DNA of 64,000 nucleotides from Phycisphaerales bacterium (GTDB lineage Bacteria; Planctomycetota; Phycisphaerae; Phycisphaerales; UBA1924), in assembly GCA_029260395.1 (NCBI GenBank), contig JAJDDJ010000013.1, positions 248,001-312,000 of the forward strand. The letters are read 5' to 3'. The translations under genes and the position numbers were made by a program. Shown here piece after piece: positions 1-7,984 of the stretch. Numbering within the stretch: position 1 is the first letter of the stretch; every line of letters starts with the position of its first letter. Under the pieces are notes generated by a model. That model ran no database searches. It worked only from the letters and a program-made list of their open reading frames with translations, and was not told the DNA's origin.

Positions 1-1383
1 CGCACGGCGAAGTTGAGTCTGTGATTGGTTTCCTTCGTTCTCGTTCCCAACCGACCAGATCACAACACTGGCCCGGTTCCGATCGCGTTCGACCATCTCG
101 GTCAGATGAACTCTCGCGTATCCCTGCGTGAGCGGATTCTGGAAATCGAGGACCCAGTACACCGGAATCTCGGCCCAAACCATCAGCCCGAGTTCGTCAG
201 CCACCCTGAGCATGTGCTCGTTGTGCGTGTAGTGAGCAAGCCGTACATAATTGCATCCAAGCTCTTTCGCCCAGCCGAGAAGCATCCGGGCATCGCTCTC
301 GCTCCAAGCTCGGCCGGGTCGATCCGGGGCTTCCTCGTGCAAGCAGATTCCCCGCAAGAACACTTCTTCGCCATTCAACATGATGCTCGTGCCATCTGTT
401 CGAATCGTGCGGAATCCCACACGATCCCTTGCGGTGTCGGTGGGGGAATGCCAAACGATGTCTTGCAGAGTCGGAGACTCTGGAGACCACAAATCGCGAT
501 CTTGGGGCCACTCGGCTTGGAACACAGCTCGCCCGTTGCCATCGGTTGTCAGCGAGCGTGGCCCATCAAGTGCCTCGATTTCTACTTTGAGTTGTGTGTG
601 TGCGGCCCTTGGTCCATCAAGCTGGACGGAGCCAAGCACTCGCATTCCAGCTTCATCCAGTTTGAACTCCCAAGACCGGATGAAGGTCGCCGGGGTCTGT
701 AGCACCGCCACTTCTCGAGTGAGGCCGCCGTAGTTCCACCAGTCAGTGCGAATCGCGGGCACGTCCTCTGCTCGGCGACGATTGTCCACGCGGACAACGA
801 TGCTGTTCTTGCCGGCCGCAAGCTTCCCGGTAGTCTCGAAGCAAAATGGGGTGAACCCGACGTGGTGGGAGCCCAAGTACGCACCGTTGAGCCAGACATC
901 AGCGTGCCGGTTCACCGCGCCAAAGTAGAGGAAGGTCCGCGAGTCTTCTTCGGGTTCGAACTGGAACGATCGCTCGTACCAGACCGTTCCCTCGTAGAAG
1001 AACAGCCTCTCGTCTTGGCTGTTCCAGTCGCCAGGCACGACCATGCGGTCCGCGCCTGCGAAGCTGTACTCGATGCGTTGCTCGGGGTGTGTGCGTTCGC
1101 GATTTGCCCACCATCCGCGGTCAAGCGGCTTGCTCAGGTGGCTGAGAGAACCGGTGTCGTACGGGTCGGGGATGTATTGCCAGTCTCCGGTCAGGTCGAC
1201 CGCGATCCGATCGAGAGCAGATGTGAGCGGCCCGAACAGCCCTTGCCCCTCGGCTCTGGCGGGTTCGGTACCTGGGACTACTGGCTGAGCAATAGCGGGC
1301 GACAAAGCGCACTGACAAATGACCAGACTGGCAAGCCAGCACAACTGCAGGGGGTGTCCTAGATAGTTCATTGACGAGAGCAT
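1..1383 (-). CDS. Glycoside hydrolase family 2 protein (beta-glucuronidase/beta-galactosidase-like), 3' end cut by window edge
   Basis: An exported retaining glycosidase that would remove beta-linked hexose or uronic acid residues. The 461 visible codons give an N-terminal hydrophobic signal peptide (about residues 1-32), a GH2 sugar-binding jelly roll (LTGDWQYIP near 75, WLNGAYLG in the 170s, RTDWWNYGG), an Ig-like domain and the start of the TIM barrel (VFLRGICLHEE). WSVGNEN near residue 443-449 carries the catalytic acid/base Glu (about 448). The nucleophile Glu and the end of the barrel lie beyond base 1, so the gene is partial only because of the window edge; no internal stop is seen. 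I chose the ATG at 1383; an in-frame ATG at 1371 is an alternative, and neither has a strong ribosome binding site. The GH2 assignment is firm; substrate cannot be told. Confidence 0.88.
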   Translation of the reverse strand, partial: MLSSMNYLGHPLQLCWLASLVICQCALSPAIAQPVVPGTEPARAEGQGLFGPLTSALDRIAVDLTGDWQYIPDPYDTGSLSHLSKPLDRGWWANRERTHPEQRIEYSFAGADRMVVPGDWNSQDERLFFYEGTVWYERSFQFEPEEDSRTFLYFGAVNRHADVWLNGAYLGSHHVGFTPFCFETTGKLAAGKNSIVVRVDNRRRAEDVPAIRTDWWNYGGLTREVAVLQTPATFIRSWEFKLDEAGMRVLGSVQLDGPRAAHTQLKVEIEALDGPRSLTTDGNGRAVFQAEWPQDRDLWSPESPTLQDIVWHSPTDTARDRVGFRTIRTDGTSIMLNGEEVFLRGICLHEEAPDRPGRAWSESDARMLLGWAKELGCNYVRLAHYTHNEHMLRVADELGLMVWAEIPVYWVLDFQNPLTQGYARVHLTEMVERDRNRASVVIWSVGNENEGNQSQTQLRRA

Positions 1384-1689
1384 AGCGAAAGAACCTGTTC
1401 ACTTTGCGAACGGCTCCATTGCAGAGCAGGCGAGTCGTCTCTGGACCCGGCAGCGGCGCAGAGGACGCCCGATGGCATTTCGTTAAACGGAGACTGCGAC
1501 ATTGGCCCTCATCGACATTCGCCGGCCGGCTTAACGTTCAGATCGAAGCCGCTCCAACACTCTTGATGTGGCCAGCGCCCGATTGCTGGTACGATTCCCA
1601 GTCCCACCGCGCTCATCCTCGACTCTGTGGAGGCTGCCGGAACTTCCCATGCTACGTTTCGAAATATGGTTGGCTTTGGTTTGTTCTTT
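1384..1689. other. Intergenic region between divergent genes
   Basis: About 300 bases separate the GH2 gene (reading left) from the SDR fragment (reading right). I see no RNA gene, repeat or convincing promoter here. The reading frame of the SDR fragment stays open upstream to about 1627, with ATGs at 1627 and 1666, but the family-like sequence starts only after 1730. Confidence 0.5.
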
Positions 1690-1938
1690 ATGGATTGGAC
1701 CACTGCGCCCGGCGAAGCATCAGATAAGAACACCAACTTCTCGAAGCGGGTCTTGTTAACTGGGTTGACCGGCTACATCGGCGGCCGGCTTACACCTGAG
1801 TTGCTCCGACGCGGGCACGAGGTGGTGTGCGTTGTGCGATCGAAACGCAAGCTGGACGAACGGGCCTGGCCGCAGGACCCTCGCGTGACTGTCGTCGAGG
1901 CGGATATTCAAGACCGAGATCAGGTGCGAAGTGCCGCG
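1690..1938 (+). pseudogene. Truncated NAD(P)-binding SDR/epimerase gene (N-terminal Rossmann fragment)
   Basis: Codes for the first beta-alpha-beta-alpha-beta units of an extended SDR protein: RVLLTGLTGYIGGRL (the GxxGxxG dinucleotide loop), LLRRGHEVVCVVRS, then VEADIQDRDQVRSA. Intact relatives are usually several hundred residues long and carry a catalytic YxxxK plus a substrate domain; here family-like sequence stops after about 83 codons and the frame ends at 1971. From about 1939 a different frame carries integrase-like sequence, so the gene was probably cut by recombination rather than by point mutation. ATG 1690 is the closest sensible start. Any product would be a non-catalytic stub. 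Fragment status is what I see; the mechanism is inference. Confidence 0.7.
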
Positions 1939-2192
1939 ATGCCAAGCGAGCCGAGGAGCGGACGGGGGTAACGATCTGGGCAGACTTCTACCAGTCTCTG
2001 CGGCGCTCGTTCGCTACCGAGGTTCGCCAGGCAGACGGCTCGTTCATGGAGTCCATCATCCTCGGCCACTCTCAGCGGGTCGCGGACGACCACTACGACT
2101 TGCGGCGTTCACCCGAGCACGACGACAGCCTTCAGCGAGAATCCGTCGTGGAATCCGCAGTGGCGGCACTACGGTTCTTCGCCGACGACTGA
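1939..2192 (+). pseudogene. Tyrosine recombinase (phage integrase family) C-terminal remnant
   Basis: In the frame read as GCC AAG CGA near 1941 the sequence gives FYQSLRRSFATEV followed by ILGHSQRVADDHY. These match the C-terminal catalytic boxes of tyrosine recombinases: the Arg of the (H)xLRR box, the LGH box, and the nucleophile Tyr in DHY. The usual His before LRR is Gln here. The N-terminal SAM-like domain and the first catalytic Arg box are absent, and no start codon belongs to this piece; it opens directly out of the SDR fragment. It ends about 77 bases before the 3' end of a tRNA gene, the classical place for an integrase. Catalytically dead remnant, in my reading. Confidence 0.65.
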
Positions 2193-2268
2193 CGACACGA
2201 CTCTGGGCCGCGAAGCTGAACTCGGTCGTAACTCACGCTCAAAACCAGACTTCGCCAGTGGTCGGCAA

Positions 2269-2342
2269 TAGCCCCGCCCGGATTCGAACCGGGGACCGAG
2301 CGATTATGAGTCGCCAGCTCTAGACCGCTGAGCTACGGGGCC
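2269..2342 (-). tRNA. tRNA with CAU anticodon, probably tRNA-Ile2
   Basis: A complete cloverleaf folds on the minus strand: 7-bp acceptor stem (GGCCCCG with CGGGGCT, one G-U), D arm GCTC/GAGC, anticodon stem GGCGA/TCGCT, loop CTCATAA, T arm with TTCGAAT, discriminator A, no encoded CCA. The anticodon is CAU. The anticodon arm and variable region (GGCGACTCATAATCGCT) are nearly identical to those of E. coli tRNA-Ile2, whose C34 is turned to lysidine by TilS, so I favour an AUA-reading isoleucine tRNA over elongator tRNA-Met. An initiator tRNA is unlikely because position 1 pairs with 72 and the three G-C pairs typical of the initiator anticodon stem are absent. Confidence 0.93.
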
Positions 2343-2369
2343 GAAGACGTGGCGAGCCACGCCGAGGCT

Positions 2370-4556
2370 TCATGTTATCTGGATGAGATCGCGGTAGCGC
2401 GGCAGCATCCACAGATCGTGAGCCACTCGGCCTTCCAACTCATCGCACGCGGTTCGCAGTTCGAGCATGGCTGGCCTGATCGCTGTCTGTGCGTGCTCGG
2501 CGTGCTTGCGGGGATCATCGCTCGCGTGCGCCATCGCTGCAGTGAGCGAACGTTCCAGACTCGCGCATCGACCTACGAGCGCGACGTGCTCCTCGAGAAG
2601 GGTTCGGAGTTCACCGGGATCGACGTCCGCCGCCTCGGTCGAAGCGATCGCTTCGCTCAATTCGGCCTGATGGCGGAGCGCCGAGGGCAAGACCTGCGTG
2701 CGCACCATGTCGGAGAGCGTCCGGGCCTCGATGCTCACCTGCAACGCAAACTTCTCGTATTCGATCACGGATCGACTCTTTACCTCGGTGCGAGAAAGGA
2801 CTTTGGCCTTCTTGAAGAGGTCGAGAGAGGACTTTGTGGTGAGGGCGGGCAAGGCGGCCACCGTCGTGCGGTGATTGGCAAGCCCGCGTCTTGCGGCCTC
2901 GTGCTGCCATGAATCATCGTAGTTGTCGCCGTTGAACAGCACTTGCTTGTGGGCCTTGACGACTCGCTGCAGCACCTTGCCCACAGCCGCTTGTCGCTTC
3001 TGATCAGTGGGGGAGCTGCCGAAGGCGGCCTCGAGTTGATCGGCGATGTCCTGCAGCGACTCGGCGACGATGGTGTTCAGCACGGTCGCGGGCCAAGCGA
3101 CGGTCGAGGCGGAGCCGACGGCCCTGAACTCGAATTTGTTGCCGGTGAACGCGAACGGGCTTGTGCGATTGCGGTCGCCCGAATGGCGCGGGATGTGCGG
3201 CATGGAGGCGGCACCGAGATCCAGCTTGCCGCCCTTCATGGTGCTCTTGCGCTGGCCGGCCTCGATCTGATCGATAATGTCCATGAGCATGTCGCCCAGG
3301 AAGATCGAGATGATTGCGGGCGGCGCCTCGTTGGCACCGAGCCTGTGGTCGTTGCCTGCGCTAGCAATGGAAGCCCGGAGCAACTCAGCGTGCATGCTGA
3401 CCGCTTGTATGACGGCGCACAGGAACACGAGAAACTCCATGTTGGAGTGCGTCTCGTCGCGCGGGTTCAAGAGATTCGAGCCGGTATCAGTGGCCAGCGA
3501 CCAGTTGAGGTGCTTGCCCGAGCCATTCACGCCCGCGAACGGTTTCTCATGCAATATGCACTCGAGCCCGTGCAGCGGTGCGGTGGTCCGGAGAATCTCC
3601 ATCACGGTCATCTGATGGTCGCACGCCACGTTGGCGACCTCGTAGTGGGCTGCGAGTTCGAACTGAGCCGGGGCCACCTCGTTGTGCCGGGTCTGCACGG
3701 GCACACCCAAGCGGTAGAGCTGGCGTTCGCAGTCGGCCATGTACGCGAGCACCTTGGCAGGGATCGATCCGAAGTAATGGTCATCGAGTTGCTGGTGCTT
3801 GGGCGGACGTGCTCCGATCAGCGTCCGCCTTGCAGCGACCAGGTCGGGCCGCTGAAGATACATGGCGCGGTCGACCAGGAAGTACTCCTGCTCGGCGCCA
3901 ACGGTGGCGAACACGCGCGAGACGCCGTCGGCACGGCCGAACAGCCTGAGCACGCGGAGCGAGGCTTCCGAAAGTACGTCCATGGAACGCAGCAGGGGGG
4001 TCTTGGTGTCGAGCGCTTCGCCGGTCCACGACACGAACGCAGTGGGGATGCAAAGCGTGACGTGGTTCGGCCCCCGGCTCAGAAAGACCGGGCTCGTCGC
4101 GTCCCACGCGGTGTAGCCCCGGGCTTCGAACGTCGCGCGGATGCCGCCCGATGGAAAGCTGGATGCGTCCGGCTCGCCTTGAATGAGCATGCTGCCCGTA
4201 AACTCGGTCAGCGCACCGCCTGAGTTGTCCGGCACAAGAAACGAGTCGTGCTTCTCTGCGGTCGATCCCGTAAGCGGCTGGAACCAGTGCGTGTAATGCG
4301 TCGCGCCGTTCTCGACGGCCCAGTCCTTCATCGCTGTAGCGACGACATCGGCAACCTCGTACTCCATCCGTTGGCCCGCCTCGATAGTGGCCAACAGCTT
4401 GCGATACACGTCCTTGGGCAGCCGCTGTTGCATCACACGCTTGGAGAACACGTCGCACCCGAACGTGGACTCTGCCTTTCGGCCCAGAGCGTGCGGGCTT
4501 GGTGATGCGTTGGGGTTCACTGCCGAGCCGCCGCCGTTGAGAGTCACCCTGCTCAT
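2370..4556 (-). CDS. glnN: Glutamine synthetase type III
   Basis: ATP-dependent ligation of ammonia to glutamate in the cytoplasm, as a GSIII dodecamer. The 728 residues fit GSIII (about 700-730) and not GSI or GSII. N-terminal [15 protein letters not shown] and the signature [16 protein letters not shown] near residue 90 are diagnostic of GSIII; further on [10 protein letters not shown] holds the conserved nucleotide-binding block and [16 protein letters not shown] the substrate block. The C-terminal third is helical, as in the family. ATG 4556 is preceded by AAGGGA at about 10 bases. A possible sigma70-type promoter and a perfect 14-base palindrome lie in the leader. It stands alone, with no glnB or amtB beside it. 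Confidence 0.96.
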   Translation of the reverse strand: MSRVTLNGGGSAVNPNASPSPHALGRKAESTFGCDVFSKRVMQQRLPKDVYRKLLATIEAGQRMEYEVADVVATAMKDWAVENGATHYTHWFQPLTGSTAEKHDSFLVPDNSGGALTEFTGSMLIQGEPDASSFPSGGIRATFEARGYTAWDATSPVFLSRGPNHVTLCIPTAFVSWTGEALDTKTPLLRSMDVLSEASLRVLRLFGRADGVSRVFATVGAEQEYFLVDRAMYLQRPDLVAARRTLIGARPPKHQQLDDHYFGSIPAKVLAYMADCERQLYRLGVPVQTRHNEVAPAQFELAAHYEVANVACDHQMTVMEILRTTAPLHGLECILHEKPFAGVNGSGKHLNWSLATDTGSNLLNPRDETHSNMEFLVFLCAVIQAVSMHAELLRASIASAGNDHRLGANEAPPAIISIFLGDMLMDIIDQIEAGQRKSTMKGGKLDLGAASMPHIPRHSGDRNRTSPFAFTGNKFEFRAVGSASTVAWPATVLNTIVAESLQDIADQLEAAFGSSPTDQKRQAAVGKVLQRVVKAHKQVLFNGDNYDDSWQHEAARRGLANHRTTVAALPALTTKSSLDLFKKAKVLSRTEVKSRSVIEYEKFALQVSIEARTLSDMVRTQVLPSALRHQAELSEAIASTEAADVDPGELRTLLEEHVALVGRCASLERSLTAAMAHASDDPRKHAEHAQTAIRPAMLELRTACDELEGRVAHDLWMLPRYRDLIQIT

Positions 4557-4587
4557 GCCTGCTTTGTCCCTTCGTCTCGGTCACCGG

Positions 4588-4601
4588 ACCCTCGCGAGGG
4601 T
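4588..4601. repeat. Perfect palindrome in glnN leader
   Basis: ACCCTCGCGAGGGT, self-complementary over 14 bases, lies 32-45 bases upstream of the glnN start, downstream of the putative promoter. It could be an operator half-site pair or an RNA hairpin with little loop. No regulator can be named. Confidence 0.4.
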
Positions 4602-4659
4602 TGCCGGCAGGAAGTCCGATGCCATTCAACTCGACCGATTTATCAAGCCGGTCAACCCG

Positions 4660-4688
4660 ATTGTGGGCGCTAGACAGCGATTTGACAA
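4660..4688 (-). promoter_or_regulatory. Possible sigma70-type promoter for glnN
   Basis: On the minus strand TTGTCA and CACAAT are separated by exactly 17 bases; the -35 matches five of six consensus bases and the -10 four of six. Start of transcription would fall about 95 bases before the ATG. No -24/-12 sigma54 pair was seen. Prediction from pattern only. Confidence 0.35.
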
Positions 4689-4708
4689 GTCAGGGTCATT
4701 CTGCCGCG

Positions 4709-5521
4709 TCAGGACCGATCAAGGCCCGCCGCGAGAGCTCGGCAGAACGCCTCAGCCTCAGCGGCCGGGCTCGTCGAATCGGCGAGCCGACGGACGAGTG
4801 CGCTGCCCACGATCGCAGCGTCCGCCACGGCCACCACAGCCCGCACATGCTCCGGGCTCGATATCCCGAACCCCACCGCGATGGGGGGGGAACCTGCCTC
4901 TCTCAGCCCAGCGACCGGCTTGGAGATCAGTGGTGCTTGGGTCTGCTCGCCCGTGATGCCCGTGCGAGCCATCAGGTATACGAACCCGGTGCTGGCCTTG
5001 GCGATCTCGATCGCCCGCGAGGGCTGCGAAGTCGGTGCGATCAGCAGCGTGAACCCAAGCCCAACCCGTGACGCGGCTTCGCGGTAGCGGGCTGACTCCT
5101 CGAGCGGCATGTCGGGCACGATCACGCCATCGAAGCCGGCGTCGGCGAGCGTCCGCACGAATGCTGCTCCGCCGAGCTTCTCTACGAGGCTGACGCTCAC
5201 CATCGCAACGATGCCGATGGAGAGTTCACTCCGCACCGACCGCACTTCGCTCAGCAGTTGTTCGACAGTTCGCCCGGTCTGAAGTACCTCGTGCATGGCA
5301 GCGGCGATTACGCCGCCGTCGGCGACGGGATCGCTAAACGGGAACCCGATCTCGACCACGCCTGCACCGCCACGTTCGAGCGCACGCAACAAATCGGGCA
5401 GCGATGTTCCGGCTGGATGGCCGCCGACCACGAACGGCATGAGCACGCCGCGATTCACCTCGCGAGCCTCCGCGAAAACACGATCGAGACGGTCGACGCC
5501 GCTAGCACCTTGGTCGCTCAT
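4709..5521 (-). CDS. trpA: Tryptophan synthase alpha subunit
   Basis: Cleaves indole-3-glycerol phosphate to indole and glyceraldehyde 3-phosphate, passing indole to TrpB. 270 residues, the usual length. VVEIGFPFSDPVADGG near residue 55-70 contains the catalytic Glu and Asp, PDMPLEES the loop 6-type segment, and GFGISSPEHV plus VGSALV the phosphate-binding end of the TIM barrel. The family block normally reads ADGPxIQ; here it reads ADGGVIA, a small departure that leaves the acidic residue intact. ATG 5521 overlaps the stop of map by four bases, so the two are translationally coupled. trpB is not in this window, so the trp genes are not grouped at this place. Confidence 0.96.
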   Translation of the reverse strand: MSDQGASGVDRLDRVFAEAREVNRGVLMPFVVGGHPAGTSLPDLLRALERGGAGVVEIGFPFSDPVADGGVIAAAMHEVLQTGRTVEQLLSEVRSVRSELSIGIVAMVSVSLVEKLGGAAFVRTLADAGFDGVIVPDMPLEESARYREAASRVGLGFTLLIAPTSQPSRAIEIAKASTGFVYLMARTGITGEQTQAPLISKPVAGLREAGSPPIAVGFGISSPEHVRAVVAVADAAIVGSALVRRLADSTSPAAEAEAFCRALAAGLDRS

Positions 5522-6354
5522 CTGATCACATCCGGCAGGTCATCGAGGCCCTCGGTCAAGATCTGCGGGCCGTCCTCGGCGATGTACACATCGTGCTCGT
5601 GATGAACGGTCATCGAACCGTCCGCCGAGCAGATCGGCCAGCCGCCTGGAGTGTCCTTGGTGCTGCCCGTACCGATCGCAACCATCGGTTCGAGCGCGAT
5701 GAGCGTTCCCGGCTCGATCTCTCGGTTGCCCTCGGGCCATGAGTAGGCCGACACCACGCTGTTCGACACGAAAGGGGGGGTGTGCAGCTTTCGGCCGTAG
5801 CCATGCCCGCCAAGACCCTTAACGAGATGGAACCCACATTCATCCTCAACGTGCTGCTGAACGGCCTTTGCCCACTCCATGTAGGTACTGCCCGGCTGGA
5901 GCTGGGCGATGCCCAGTCGCAGCGATTCTCTGCTCGCGTCCATCAATGCTCGGACCTGCTTGGATGGCTCGCCGAGCGAGTACGTCCACGCCGCGTCCCC
6001 GATCCAGCCCTTGTGGCTCACTCCGATGTCGATCTTGACGAGGTCCCCCGGCTCTAAGGGCCGCTCAAGCGAAGCCGCTGTGCCGTGGACGACGCAATCG
6101 TTGACGCTCAGACAGGCGTGCGATGGAAAGGGCGGCAAACCCCCGGCCCGGTAGCCCAGAAAGCACGATTTGCATTTCAGATCATCCAGCGTGATCGCGA
6201 CAAATCGATCGATCTCGGCGAGGGTTTGACCGGCCGCGAGAAACTCGACCAGCCTTCGATGGACCTCGACGACCCGCTGGGCAGCCACGCGGGCCTGAGC
6301 CGCGTCCGTAGGGCTCACAAACGGCACTCTCTTAAACAAGCTGGGCATCTTCAA
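5518..6354 (-). CDS. map: Methionine aminopeptidase type I
   Basis: Removes the initiator methionine from nascent proteins; cytosolic two-metal enzyme. 278 residues, slightly longer than E. coli Map because of about 20 extra N-terminal residues. The metal ligands are visible: Asp in VKIDIGVSHKGWIGD (both Asp), His in GGHGYGRKLHTPP, Glu in LIALEPMVAIG and Glu in VHHEHDVYI. Type I is indicated by the absence of the 60-residue type II insertion. It is the first gene of a map-trpA pair with an ATGA overlap. Type Ia versus Ic cannot be settled, though no N-terminal zinc-finger or SH3-binding region is seen. Confidence 0.95.
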   Translation of the reverse strand: MKMPSLFKRVPFVSPTDAAQARVAAQRVVEVHRRLVEFLAAGQTLAEIDRFVAITLDDLKCKSCFLGYRAGGLPPFPSHACLSVNDCVVHGTAASLERPLEPGDLVKIDIGVSHKGWIGDAAWTYSLGEPSKQVRALMDASRESLRLGIAQLQPGSTYMEWAKAVQQHVEDECGFHLVKGLGGHGYGRKLHTPPFVSNSVVSAYSWPEGNREIEPGTLIALEPMVAIGTGSTKDTPGGWPICSADGSMTVHHEHDVYIAEDGPQILTEGLDDLPDVIR

Positions 6355-6427
6355 TGCTAGTCCGAAGGCAGAGTGCCCTGATTGATCGAAGAGGAATCAG
6401 CGGTGCACGGCGTCAGGACTGGGCATC

Positions 6428-6455
6428 TTGAACAATGCGAACAAAGTCCTATAAT
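6428..6455 (+). promoter_or_regulatory. Strong sigma70-type promoter upstream of the prepilin gene
   Basis: TTGAAC (6428-6433) and a perfect TATAAT (6450-6455) are separated by 16 bases. The surrounding stretch is locally AT-rich in an otherwise GC-rich window. Predicted transcription start is near 6462, which leaves a leader of about 310 nt before the prepilin ATG. Confidence 0.7.
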
Positions 6456-6461
6456 CAGTGT

Positions 6462-6773
6462 TATGTACAATTGGACAGTGATTCCGCTCTACTCCAAGCG
6501 AGAGAGAGGCCAGAGTCGGTGGCGTGCCGTCGCGGGCTAAACCGGGAACCGTTCGTGTCTGGCTTGCGAAGAAACCCGTAGGAAGCGTCAGCCGAAGGGG
6601 TCAATCCCTTAGTCTGACCATTCAGGGGGTTGGGGACGTGTTGGGGGTGGCGTACAAGCCCACTATCGAGTAAGCTGTCCTCAAGGGCCATTAACGCCCG
6701 CCACGTGGGCCGGTCTAGGCGCACGAAGTGTCCATTCGCGGACCGTCGCGGCAAGCAAGCAAGGGAAACAATC
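6462..6773 (+). other. Long untranslated leader or independent small RNA
   Basis: The 310 bases after the promoter contain no plausible plus-strand gene. GGACAG at 6473-6478 can pair with CTGTCC at 6675-6680, which would close a domain of about 210 nt; CTACTC/GAGTAAG just inside extends it imperfectly. I could not match the hallmarks of RNase P, tmRNA or SRP RNA (no GAGGAAAGTCC, tRNA-like 3' end or GGAAGGAAGCAG block). A 6S-like or leader RNA remains possible. No terminator with a T-run was seen before the ATG. Confidence 0.4.
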
Positions 6774-7667
6774 ATGAAGGTATACAGGCAGATCAAATCC
6801 GGGTTCACGTTGATCGAACTCTTGGTGGTCATCGCGATTATCGCGCTGCTCATCGGCATCTTGCTGCCCGCTCTGGGCAAGGCAAGGCTTCTCGCGTGGC
6901 AGTCCATTTCGCTGAGCAATCTCCGTCAGGTCATGGTGGCCTTTGAGGGCTACCGGATCGACAACGACGAGGACGTGCCGCATTACGCATCCGGCTACAA
7001 CGTGCGAGCTCGGTCCGTCGTTGGCGGCTGGTGCACATGGGCACACGGCGGGCAGGACCCCGACATTTACTGGCAGAGGCCGGGCACGTTCGACCTGGCA
7101 GCCTCCGGTCGCCCGCTCAACAAGTACCTTTACTCAGAGTATGACTATCCGACGCCGTTCTATGAGAGGAACGACGACACCGCCTACACGGCTGCTCGCA
7201 CCAGCCGAGTCCCTGGTGTTCGCCAGAACCTTCAGCATGATGTCTTTCGCGCACCCGGCGATAAAATGACCCGTCAGCGTCGCTGGCCCCAGCCAACGTT
7301 TGATGTCAGCAGCTACGAAGACGTTGGAACGTCCTACCACACCAACGTCAAGTGGTTCTCGGTTCTTCAAGATGACCAGAACTTGAACTTCAACGATGCA
7401 TACAATGAGGGCCTCCGCAGACTCCGCATCGCGTCGAGCTTCAGCCCGTCCAAGTTCGTGTACATCTATGACCAAGCCGGCGATATTGTCACCTCAGACG
7501 ATGCGCTCTCTACCTACCCCGGCGGCATCGAGGGCGACTACGGCGAAATGAACAAGGGCGTCATGGCCTTCTACGATGGCCACGTCGAGTACCTGCCGTT
7601 CGAGCTTGGCAAGGCCAACACTGAGGACTACAACCTCCACTTCACGCTTCGGACCGACGATGATTGA
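6774..7667 (+). CDS. Type II secretion/pseudopilin-like protein with prepilin leader
   Basis: 297 residues. The N-terminus, SGFTLIELLVVIAII at residues 8-22, is a textbook class III leader: cleavage by prepilin peptidase before Phe, Glu at +5, then one hydrophobic helix ending in LLPALGKAR. The rest is a soluble, exported domain. Near the end MAFYDGHVEYLP resembles the DGHV box shared by the greatly expanded planctomycete pseudopilin-like families. Start ATG 6774 follows AAGGGA; an open frame extends upstream to 6630 but is not needed. It sits between a strong promoter and a small membrane-protein gene. No other secretion or pilus genes are adjacent, which is normal for these planctomycete singletons; function is unknown. 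Confidence 0.88.
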   Translation: MKVYRQIKSGFTLIELLVVIAIIALLIGILLPALGKARLLAWQSISLSNLRQVMVAFEGYRIDNDEDVPHYASGYNVRARSVVGGWCTWAHGGQDPDIYWQRPGTFDLAASGRPLNKYLYSEYDYPTPFYERNDDTAYTAARTSRVPGVRQNLQHDVFRAPGDKMTRQRRWPQPTFDVSSYEDVGTSYHTNVKWFSVLQDDQNLNFNDAYNEGLRRLRIASSFSPSKFVYIYDQAGDIVTSDDALSTYPGGIEGDYGEMNKGVMAFYDGHVEYLPFELGKANTEDYNLHFTLRTDDD

Positions 7668-7722
7668 GTGCTCATGTCGCATCACACATGAGGCCGCACT
7701 TTGACGCGATGGAGAGTAAACG

Positions 7723-7932
7723 TTGGATAGCAAGAAAATCAAACTCATCATTGCCGCTGCAATCGGACTGCTCGCCGTGATCATCATCGCGATCAACGTG
7801 TTCGGTGGCTCGGGTGGCGAGGAGATCGATCAGGCAGCGCTCGAGGAACTCCGCAATCGTGAAGAACCGATCAGAGGCGGCCCGAGAACCGCTCCGGGTT
7901 CAGACGAGGACGACCTGCTGCCTCCCGAGTGA
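7723..7932 (+). CDS. Small single-pass membrane protein
   Basis: 69 residues starting at TTG 7723, chosen because GGAGAG lies 8 bases upstream and no ATG is available. Residues 4-6 are basic, 7-27 form one transmembrane helix (IIAAAIGLLAVIIIAI), and the C-terminal 40 residues are acidic and Pro/Gly-rich (ends DEDDLLPPE). Topology is N-in, C-out by the positive-inside rule. It lies 55 bases after the prepilin gene and just before a terminator, so the two probably share a transcript. I do not recognise the family. A helper or anchor of the pseudopilin is possible but is only inferred from position. Confidence 0.72.
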   Translation: MDSKKIKLIIAAAIGLLAVIIIAINVFGGSGGEEIDQAALEELRNREEPIRGGPRTAPGSDEDDLLPPE

Positions 7933-7959
7933 ACCGATGTGCTGAATACAGCCTTATAC

Positions 7960-7984
7960 GGCCCGCCAATCGGCGGGCCTTTTT
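7960..7984 (+). terminator. Rho-independent terminator
   Basis: GGCCCGCC, loop AATC, GGCGGGCC, then TTTTT: an 8-bp perfect GC stem with a T-run. It closes the prepilin/small-membrane-protein unit and reaches the stop codon of the convergent rlmKL gene. Confidence 0.92.

Noticed and set aside
197-1402. Several short frames on both strands over the left 1.4 kb
   Set aside because: The true frame is the open minus-strand GH2 gene that leaves the window at base 1.
1827-2192. 121-codon plus-strand frame read as one gene
   Set aside because: Its first 37 codons are an out-of-frame reading of the SDR fragment; only the last part is integrase-like.
2943-4223. 426-codon plus-strand frame antisense to glnN
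   Set aside because: Pure shadow of the GSIII gene; composition follows the antisense of GSIII codons, with no family content.
6461-6919. 152-codon minus-strand frame over the prepilin leader
   Set aside because: It overlaps the prepilin leader peptide antisense and shows no domain.
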